This document shows, piece by piece, positions 6,168-11,888 of a stretch of DNA of 11,888 bases (its first letter is position 1; every line of letters begins with the position of its first letter). The translations under genes and the position numbers were made by a program. Below the pieces are notes generated by a model, which saw nothing but the letters and a program-made list of their open reading frames with translations, ran no database searches and was not told the DNA's origin. Origin of the DNA: Calditrichota bacterium (GTDB lineage: Bacteria; Calditrichota; Calditrichia; RBG-13-44-9); the NCBI GenBank assembly GCA_024276455.1, contig JAJRXE010000458.1:1-11888 (forward strand). Direction: 5' to 3'.

Positions 6168-7502
6168 TTATGAATGGGTAAGAATTTCCGCTAAAAATTT
6201 TAAAAAGGTTTGCGTCAACTCTTTTCGGTTGAACTGTTCGAGCCGGCTGAACGAGTAATTTTTCCGCAATGCCGTTTTGTCGTTAATCCACCTGGCGAGT
6301 AAATCCCGGATGGCTTCCACATCCCAGTAATCCACCACCTCGCCGGCCCGGCTGCCCCGCACAAGGTCGGCGATATCGCTTTGACGATCGCAGAGGGCCA
6401 GGATTGGTTTTCGGAGGCGCAGAAATTCGTAGATTCGTCCCGGGGTAATAAAGGGGCTTCCTGGTAAACCGGATTGGTGGGAAATAACCAGCACATCCAT
6501 CTGCCGGGCGCGGGAAAGCATCTCGCGGTGCGGTAAGTAACCCACCTGCTCGATCCGGTGGTCTAAATTCAGTTCCCTTAAACGGTTCAGAAAGTCGCCG
6601 GACCACTTTCCCACAAAATAAATTTTCAACGACTGGGAACGCTCTTTCAAAGAGGAGTCCAGTTGCCGCACCGCCTCCATCAAAGGCAGTGGCCAATTAC
6701 TCTGAGAATAAATTGTGCCGAAGATTCCAATTGCCAACTCGGCGGTTTGCGGCGATTCCGGAATACCCGATCCCTGCTCGAGTTCCCGAAAATCTTCCTC
6801 GTCGTAACCATTGCGGATGGTAATGGTTCGTTTTTCCTGTAAGAAAGGATATTTGCGCCGGTACTTTTTTTCCAGCCAGGGATTCACGAATACCACACCG
6901 CTGGCCCGCCGGAAAGCCAGTGCCTCCAGGCGATTCTGGAAATAATTGTGTATTTTACTGATTCTCGGATGAAAAGGATTCTCCGTCCAGGCATCCCGAA
7001 GGTCCAGCACATAGGGGATTCCCAGAAGCCGCTGGCTGTAAGCCCCGATTAATCCCGCGGTGAAGGGAGACACTGTGGCCACCATCAGGTCCAACGGGTC
7101 CTCCCGATGAAGTCGTTCAATCCGGGCCAGCGCAAACGGCAACCAGAGCAGACGGCTATCCGGCAGAAAAAGAAAGTTGGCCAGGCGACGCCACCCAGCG
7201 CCGCTCTCGCGAGGCTGTTTTAACCGTTCCTTTCGGTGAGGAAACAATTTCCGCAGCAAATAAAACAAACGGAACGGATCGAGGGAACCGCTGTGCAACA
7301 CCCGGACCGAAGGAGGAATCTCCTTTAACAATTCGGCGTCTTCGGCGTAAAAGAAACTCGGTTTAACGGTAAGGACCGTCACCCGATACTGCTGGTAATC
7401 CCAATATTTCAAGAATTTTACGATCCGCTGCACGCCGCCGCCGCCCATGGGCGGGAAGTAATAACTGACGAACAGAATATGTTTTTTAGGGGCAGTATTC
7501 AC
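6168..7502 (-). CDS. Glycosyltransferase family 4 protein (GT-B fold)
   Basis: The protein is predicted to transfer a sugar from a nucleotide-sugar donor in cell-surface polysaccharide or lipid-glycan synthesis, at the cytoplasmic membrane face. Counting from the GTG at 7502 (444 residues), HILFVSYYFPPMGGGGVQR (8-26) is the N-terminal Rossmann strand with its glycine loop. Also visible are DLRDAW (167-172), NGYDEEDF (231-238), the linker-domain strand IGIFGTIY (258-265), and PGRIYEFLRLRKPILA (354-369), the donor-binding segment corresponding to the GT4 E-x7-E region. The frame is open further upstream to an ATG at 7565, but that would overlap the kinase gene by 80 bases and has no ribosome site. 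The GTG gives a 17-base overlap and begins just before the conserved domain. Donor, acceptor and pathway cannot be read from sequence. It is the last gene of the operon. Confidence 0.88.
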   Translation of the reverse strand: MNTAPKKHILFVSYYFPPMGGGGVQRIVKFLKYWDYQQYRVTVLTVKPSFFYAEDAELLKEIPPSVRVLHSGSLDPFRLFYLLRKLFPHRKERLKQPRESGAGWRRLANFLFLPDSRLLWLPFALARIERLHREDPLDLMVATVSPFTAGLIGAYSQRLLGIPYVLDLRDAWTENPFHPRISKIHNYFQNRLEALAFRRASGVVFVNPWLEKKYRRKYPFLQEKRTITIRNGYDEEDFRELEQGSGIPESPQTAELAIGIFGTIYSQSNWPLPLMEAVRQLDSSLKERSQSLKIYFVGKWSGDFLNRLRELNLDHRIEQVGYLPHREMLSRARQMDVLVISHQSGLPGSPFITPGRIYEFLRLRKPILALCDRQSDIADLVRGSRAGEVVDYWDVEAIRDLLARWINDKTALRKNYSFSRLEQFNRKELTQTFLKFLAEILTHS

Positions 7503-8115
7503 GGATGGTTCGGACAAGCTCCTCGAATTTATCGTTTTCCCGTAAAAAATCGACTTCGTCGGCATTAATCGTTAGCACGGTGAACTGCTCCCGGGCTTCC
7601 TTAATCCAGCGTTCGTAGGCTTGATTCAGATATTCAATGTAATCGGGCGAAATATTTCTTTCGAAATCCCGTCCCCGTCCCCGAATCCGTGCCATCAGGG
7701 TTTTTACCGACGCTTTCAGGTAAATAATGAGGTCCGGCTTCGGAAGCAATCCCACCATGTTTTGAAACAAGGACCGATAAGTCTGGTAATCGCGTTCGTT
7801 CATGTAGCCCTGTTCGTACAACGACCGGGCAAAAATTTCCACATCCTCGTAGATGGTGCGATCCTGAATGGCCGGGACACCGGACTCAGAAATTTCTCGC
7901 TGTACCCGGAAACGGTGAGCTAAAAAATAAATCTGCAAATTGAAGCTCCAGCGTTTCATATCGCGGTAAAAATCGTCCAGGTAGGGATTGTCAATCACAC
8001 TTTCGTAATAAGGTTTCCAGTTAAGCCGTTCGGCCAGATTTCGCGTGAGGGTGGTCTTCCCCACCCCGATATTCCCGGCAATCCCGATCAGATAATTGCG
8101 TTTCTCAATTTTCAC
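7486..8115 (-). CDS. Deoxynucleoside kinase (dGK/dAK/dCK family)
   Basis: The enzyme phosphorylates deoxynucleosides with ATP for salvage into dNTP pools. Its 209 residues match the bacterial dNK family in length. GIAGNIGVGKTT (11-22) holds the P-loop with Lys20 and Thr21. Glu38 in YYES is the likely catalytic base. Further family features are NPYLDDFYRD (43-52), LQIYFLAHRFR (60-70), QDRTIYED (84-91, the DRT/DRS motif) and the arginine-rich LID RIRGRGRDFE (143-152). Which base it prefers cannot be told by eye. The start is a GTG at 8115 with AAGGAG 8 bases upstream, inside the end of the preceding gene. The two frames overlap by 11 bases, suggesting translational coupling. Its position between a secreted protein gene and a glycosyltransferase gene probably reflects co-transcription rather than a shared pathway. 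Confidence 0.92.
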   Translation of the reverse strand: MKIEKRNYLIGIAGNIGVGKTTLTRNLAERLNWKPYYESVIDNPYLDDFYRDMKRWSFNLQIYFLAHRFRVQREISESGVPAIQDRTIYEDVEIFARSLYEQGYMNERDYQTYRSLFQNMVGLLPKPDLIIYLKASVKTLMARIRGRGRDFERNISPDYIEYLNQAYERWIKEAREQFTVLTINADEVDFLRENDKFEELVRTIREYCP

Positions 8116-9565
8116 CTTTTTTGCTCCTTAAAAACCGAAATAGTTCAACAATTCTAAATTGGACCGGATGACCATTTACCGTGCCCGGTTGGTAGCGAAA
8201 TTTTTGCAGGGCTTGAACCGCCGCCTCGGTGAATAGTTCGTCGTCACTGCGCAAGACCCGGTAATTTTTAATGGTGCCGTCTCGATCGACAACCACTTCG
8301 ATGTACACTTTGCCCTCGTAGCCGGTTTTTTTGTAAATATCCGGGTATTTCGGCACCGCTCGCCTTACGTACTCCCGTTTACCGGAATCCAGAAAAGACT
8401 CCAGCACCGGTTCCTGCAAGGTTGTTTCCGGTTCTTTCTTCTTCACTTCCATTCCGGGTGGAATCTTGTACACGTAAACCGTTTCCGGAGGCGCCTGACT
8501 GAGGGTGTCCGGGGAAAGCCGGACCGAATCCACTGCGCCGAGCAAAGAGAGGGTGTCGGGTGGCAAAGGCGGAGACTGGGTCAGCGATTCCGGCACTTGC
8601 TGCCCTACCATGGAATCGCCGGGAGGAGAAGAAACCGCTGCCCGGTTCCACCGGGTAACATACGGTTTTCGCAGCAACTTTTTCTTTTTTTCTCGTAAAA
8701 AGATGGGTTCAAAAATAACCGATCCGTAGGAAGGATTGGTGCGATTATCAAAAATCAACAACCGTATTTCGTCTGCACTGGTGGTGTTCCAGATGTTGTT
8801 TTGAGCGTAAATATTGTTGGAGGAATGATTGTAAATGTCGAATTCGAAATTGTTAATAATCCGGTTTTCGCCGCTGCTCTGCCCTTCCTGAGCGGGAAAG
8901 TGCCCCAGATCGGGCTGGGAACGGTCGAAAATAATCACCCCGTAATTATTCTGAGTAATGGTACATTGACTGACCACCGGAGCCGACCCCAGTTCGCAAT
9001 TGATTCCGGCAAAGCCGTTCCCGATGATGGAACAACCGCTCACACGCGGTACAGCCATCACCTCGCAGCTTAACCCGGAATTGTGGTGGCAACGAATTTC
9101 GCAGTCGCTGATTTCCGGCGAGCTTCCGTAGCAGGTAATTCCTTTGTAACCGTATTCTATGACACAGTTTTTAAGCACCGAATTCTCGTACAGGTTTTTC
9201 AGCACAATGCCGTACCAATCATTCATTTTGGGATTACCGGATTCAGAGGTAAAAATGATCGGATTCAGCAGGTTGTCGCCCTTGGCCAGCAGAATGCCTT
9301 CAACAATCAGTTCAGCTCGCTGGGGATCCCGCCCGGATCGGGTAACATCCGTTTGGGGTTTGAAGAAAATACGGCTTCCTCCCACAATCGAAAGAATCAC
9401 CCCCTGCGCCACCACCACATCGCCGTTAATGTAAATATCGCCCGACCAACGGGTATCGCGTACGATGGTGCCGGAAAAGTAATTTTGTGAATGCAAGAGG
9501 GAAGTTCCCAAAAGTAGAATCAGAATCAGCTGGCCGAGAATCCATTTCCTGTTTAAATCATTCAT
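8105..9565 (-). CDS. Secreted beta-helix protein with C-terminal TonB domain
   Basis: This is an envelope protein with an unusual architecture; its function is unknown. From the ATG at 9565 (486 residues) it has a signal peptide or uncleaved anchor (Lys/Arg then LILILLLGTSLLHS, ending near residue 26). A right-handed parallel beta-helix region follows (about 45-290), with repeats such as SVLKNCVIEYGYKGITCYGSSPEISDCEI-type turns (NosD/pectate-lyase-like, many Asn and Cys-Ile rungs). A Pro/Ser-rich linker (about 295-395, PDTLS twice) then leads to a TonB_C-like domain (about 396-482) with VPKYP, EGKVYIEVVVDRDG, AAVQALQKFRYQP and the final ELFRFL. Beta-helices often bind or cleave glycans, and TonB_C domains contact outer-membrane receptors or peptidoglycan (inference). 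An upstream TTG at 9610 would place 15 extra residues before the signal peptide and is less likely. It heads the operon with the kinase and glycosyltransferase. Confidence 0.87.
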   Translation of the reverse strand: MNDLNRKWILGQLILILLLGTSLLHSQNYFSGTIVRDTRWSGDIYINGDVVVAQGVILSIVGGSRIFFKPQTDVTRSGRDPQRAELIVEGILLAKGDNLLNPIIFTSESGNPKMNDWYGIVLKNLYENSVLKNCVIEYGYKGITCYGSSPEISDCEIRCHHNSGLSCEVMAVPRVSGCSIIGNGFAGINCELGSAPVVSQCTITQNNYGVIIFDRSQPDLGHFPAQEGQSSGENRIINNFEFDIYNHSSNNIYAQNNIWNTTSADEIRLLIFDNRTNPSYGSVIFEPIFLREKKKKLLRKPYVTRWNRAAVSSPPGDSMVGQQVPESLTQSPPLPPDTLSLLGAVDSVRLSPDTLSQAPPETVYVYKIPPGMEVKKKEPETTLQEPVLESFLDSGKREYVRRAVPKYPDIYKKTGYEGKVYIEVVVDRDGTIKNYRVLRSDDELFTEAAVQALQKFRYQPGTVNGHPVQFRIVELFRFLRSKKGEN

Positions 9566-9590
9566 TCCATTCAACCAATTGTACTGCCAA

Positions 9591-9611
9591 TTTGAACCCC
9601 ATGAGTTCAAA
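9591..9611. promoter_or_regulatory. Inverted repeat in the leader of the beta-helix/TonB gene
   Basis: TTTGAAC (9591-9597) and GTTCAAA (9605-9611) form a perfect 7-bp inverted repeat around a 7-base loop, 25 bases before the chosen ATG. It could be an operator or a leader hairpin, and it contains the rejected TTG start. No convincing -35/-10 pair was found, although TATATT occurs about 18 bases further upstream on the minus strand. Confidence 0.35.
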
Positions 9612-9650
9612 ATTTAGTTCATCAATATACACATTTTTTGAAATCAATTC

Positions 9651-9684
9651 TATAAAAAAGGGGAGTTTCCCGAACTCCCCTTTT
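9651..9684 (-). terminator. Rho-independent terminator of the CheA-like gene
   Basis: A 12-bp perfect stem (AAAAGGGGAGTT at 9656-9667 pairing with AACTCCCCTTTT at 9673-9684) has a 5-base loop. On the minus strand it is followed by a run of T that overlaps the stem end. It lies 21 bases past the stop at 9706 and separates the histidine kinase from the next operon. Confidence 0.9.
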
Positions 9685-9705
9685 AAACAGTGCCTGTTGC
9701 GAGAA

Positions 9706-11888
9706 TTACTTGTCTTCGGTTTCGATGAAGACCTGGATGGTGTCCAGCAGCTCGGTTTCTTTGAAAGGTTTAATAATGAAGGCATCGGCGCCTAAGTCCA
9801 GCGTGAGCTGCTGGATGTGCTTGCTGGCTCGGCCGGTTAACACCACGATTGGCAAGTTTTCCCAGCGGTCTTCCGCCCGCACCTGTTCGATAAGCTCGTA
9901 ACCGGACATCTGGGGCATTTCCAGGTCGGTAATCATGAGGTCAAAATCCTGCTGGTTTAAAAATTCCAGCGCATGAAACCCGTTTTTAGCCATTTCCACC
10001 TCAAATCCCCGCAGGCCCAGCAAGTTGGAGAGAAATTTCCGGATGCTGGCGGAATCGTCTACCACCAGAATGCGCGGTTTGCGCCCTTTCACCACTCGTT
10101 TTCTTCGGTACACCTGTGCCGCTACACTGGTTGCCGTAACCGATTCAACCGCTTCTCGGGAACCGGATTTATTACCCGAGGCGTGATGATTCAAATGATG
10201 CCTTCCCGTCACGATTTCGCGAATGATCTCCGGGACATCCAGGACCAGCACCACCTTCCCGTCCGCCAGCACCGAGCCGCCGGTAATGAATTTGACATTC
10301 TGGAGCCCCGGTCCGAGGGATTTAATCAGAATTTCTTCCCGCTGAACGATTTTGTCCACCAGCAGGGCTACTCGCCTCCCCTCATCCTGTACCACAATAG
10401 CCGGATATTCCCCGGTCAGGGAGAGAGGTTTCGGTTTAACCTGGTGCAGTTGCAATAAATTGGAGAGATGGTAAACCGGTATTTCAATGCCCCGATGGAG
10501 CAAGTAACGCTGTTCGTCCCGACTTTTCAAATGCTCCAGGTTCACGTTCAGCGTCTCTTCCACCTGAATCAGGGGAATGGAATACACGTAACCGGAGATT
10601 TCCACCAGCATGGCCTGAGTCACGGTCAGAGAAATGGGAACCCGAATGGTAAATTGGGTTCCCAGATCGGGCTGGGTTTGAATCCGAATATCGCCTTTTA
10701 TTTTTTGCACCTGGCGTTGTACGGCATCGAGCCCGACTCCCCGGCCGCTCAGCTCGCTCACATCCTCTTTGGTCGTGAACCCCGGGTAGAAAAGGAATTC
10801 TAAAACTTCTTGCTCGGATAACGCTTTGGCCTGTTTCGGTTCAATCAAATTTAGCGCCACCGCCTTCTGGCGCACCTTCTCAATGTCGATGCCTCGTCCA
10901 TCGTCACGGACCGTCAAGGTCACGAAATTGCGGTCGTGTGTGGCGCTGAGTAGAATAATCCCCTCTTCCGGCTTGCCTTTTTTCTTGCGTTCCTCGGGCG
11001 TTTCAATGCCGTGATCGATGGCATTGCGCAAGATGTGCAGAATGGGTTCGTACAGTTCCTCGATCAGGGTGCGGTCCAGTTCGGTACTTTCCCCTTCCAG
11101 TTGAAGGCGAATCTTTTTGTTGAATTTGCGGGCCAGGTCGCGCAACGGACGATGGAAACGCCGGAAAAGCAAGCTCATGGGTACCAGGCGAGCCTGAATA
11201 ATCTCGCTGTGGATTTGCGCTCCCAGGCGGGTAATCTTCTGCAAGCTTTCGTCGTACACCCGGGTGGATTCTTTAATCCCCTGCAGGGTCTGCATTAGTT
11301 TGTTGCTGAACAAACGCAGGTTCTGGATAACCCGACGCAAATTCTCCAGTTGTTCTTCCTGTTTCTGTTTCAGGGTGGGATGGTCTTCCAATTGCGCCTG
11401 GAGCGACTCGTACAGCCGCCGTTCTTCGTCCAGAATGGTGTTCAAATACCACTGAATATTCTGTAAATTCTTACTTTCCAGCTCGATGTGGGGCAAATAA
11501 TATTTAAATTTGTCCAATTGGGTTTTCAACTGGGTCTGATTAATCACCAGCTCGGAGGCCTCGTTCAGAAGCGAATCCAGTTGCTGAACCCGAAGCCGGA
11601 CGTAAGTTTCTTTCAAGCCCGGCTGGGTTTCTCGCACCGTTTCGCTGGTAAAAGAATCCACCGGCGGCGGCTGAGAAGGTGCCTTCGCTTCCACCGAGAT
11701 CACCTCCTCGGCTTCCTCCGCTTCTTCGCGTTTCAGACCGGTGAGATCCTGGTAGAGCTGCTCTAGACGAGTAATCAGCTGGGAATAATTGCGCGTTTTT
11801 CCCCGATGCCCCTCGCTGAGCTGATCCACGATGTACTCAATCTCATCCACAATGCTGAAAAACAAATCAAAAACTTCCTGAGAGAACG
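9706..11888 (-). CDS. CheA/ChpA-like hybrid histidine kinase with C-terminal receiver (5' end outside window)
   Basis: This signalling kinase belongs to a chemosensory array of the type that steers flagella, type IV pili or gliding. The frame continues past the right edge: FSQEVFDLFFSIVDEIEYIV looks like the end of a CheA Hpt region, so the phosphoryl-transfer histidine lies outside. Numbering from the TTG at 11865, there is a Glu/Pro-rich linker (44-80) and an enlarged helical dimerisation region (about 90-225, coiled-coil-like). The ATPase domain has N-box HILRNAIDHG (277-286, Asn281), DDGRG (321-325) and SGRGVG (373-378). A CheW-like domain (about 415-553) is followed by a receiver (598-719) with DD603-604, phospho-acceptor Asp647, Thr677 and Lys699. 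The order matches ChpA/PilL/FrzE-type hybrids rather than E. coli CheA, and a CheY-binding P2 domain is not evident. All catalytic residues seen are intact. Confidence 0.93.
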   Translation of the reverse strand, partial: FSQEVFDLFFSIVDEIEYIVDQLSEGHRGKTRNYSQLITRLEQLYQDLTGLKREEAEEAEEVISVEAKAPSQPPPVDSFTSETVRETQPGLKETYVRLRVQQLDSLLNEASELVINQTQLKTQLDKFKYYLPHIELESKNLQNIQWYLNTILDEERRLYESLQAQLEDHPTLKQKQEEQLENLRRVIQNLRLFSNKLMQTLQGIKESTRVYDESLQKITRLGAQIHSEIIQARLVPMSLLFRRFHRPLRDLARKFNKKIRLQLEGESTELDRTLIEELYEPILHILRNAIDHGIETPEERKKKGKPEEGIILLSATHDRNFVTLTVRDDGRGIDIEKVRQKAVALNLIEPKQAKALSEQEVLEFLFYPGFTTKEDVSELSGRGVGLDAVQRQVQKIKGDIRIQTQPDLGTQFTIRVPISLTVTQAMLVEISGYVYSIPLIQVEETLNVNLEHLKSRDEQRYLLHRGIEIPVYHLSNLLQLHQVKPKPLSLTGEYPAIVVQDEGRRVALLVDKIVQREEILIKSLGPGLQNVKFITGGSVLADGKVVLVLDVPEIIREIVTGRHHLNHHASGNKSGSREAVESVTATSVAAQVYRRKRVVKGRKPRILVVDDSASIRKFLSNLLGLRGFEVEMAKNGFHALEFLNQQDFDLMITDLEMPQMSGYELIEQVRAEDRWENLPIVVLTGRASKHIQQLTLDLGADAFIIKPFKETELLDTIQVFIETEDK

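Noticed and set aside
7503..7565. Upstream ATG of the glycosyltransferase at 7565
   Set aside because: It would overlap the kinase gene by 80 bases, lacks a ribosome site, and adds residues before the conserved domain start; the GTG at 7502 is preferred, though not proven.
9566..9610. TTG start of the beta-helix/TonB gene at 9610
   Set aside because: It would put 15 residues, rich in Trp and Asn, in front of a well-formed signal peptide; the ATG at 9565 is preferred.
9973..10458. 161-residue plus-strand ORF opposite the CheA-like gene
   Set aside because: It is antisense to a well-supported kinase domain, has no recognisable domain, and is one of many plus-strand shadows over this gene.
11863..11865. 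TTG as true start of the CheA-like gene
   Set aside because: The frame stays open to the window edge with Hpt-like sequence, so the real start is outside.

Overview
The window looks like chromosomal DNA of a Gram-negative bacterium from the wider FCB group, possibly Calditrichota or a neighbouring phylum (inference). The serine hydroxymethyltransferase carries an extended segment after its PLP-lysine region that resembles the long form I know from Bacteroidota-type enzymes. A TonB-type C-terminal domain points to an outer membrane. Strong Shine-Dalgarno sites (a near-perfect match to the 16S tail before hsp20, and AAGGAG-type sites before several genes) argue against Bacteroidota proper, which mostly lack them. 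Genes are compact and there are no rRNA or tRNA genes, mobile elements or CRISPR.

Left end, plus strand: the 3' part of glyA with a strong terminator; a 347-base gap holding an extended -10 promoter next to a perfect 21-bp palindrome; an Hsp20 small heat-shock gene with its own terminator; then a rhomboid intramembrane protease. The rhomboid gene converges with the next operon, with only 3 bases between the two stop codons.

Middle, minus strand: a three-gene operon (reading 4379 to 2376) encodes an 8-TM protein resembling a DmsC-type anchor, an unrecognised 4-TM protein, and a Cam/CamH-like gamma-class carbonic anhydrase. Upstream of it is a separately terminated KamA-family radical-SAM gene whose substrate-pocket residue is Arg, where lysine 2,3-aminomutase has Asp. 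A 420-base AT-rich gap without genes follows.

Right, minus strand: a tightly coupled operon (reading 9565 to 6168) of a secreted beta-helix protein fused to a TonB C-terminal domain, a deoxynucleoside kinase, and a family-4 glycosyltransferase. Stops and starts overlap by 11 and about 17 bases. It is separated by a strong terminator from the last gene, a CheA/ChpA-like histidine kinase fused to a C-terminal CheY-like receiver. That gene runs off the right edge, and its family usually controls chemotaxis, type IV pili or gliding.

Most genes are housekeeping or common accessory functions. The points that merit a second look are the beta-helix/TonB fusion, the charge-reversed KamA-like enzyme, the hsp20 palindrome, and the DmsC-like/4-TM/carbonic-anhydrase operon without any visible oxidoreductase partner. 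I see no clear evidence of a wholly new defence or mobile system.
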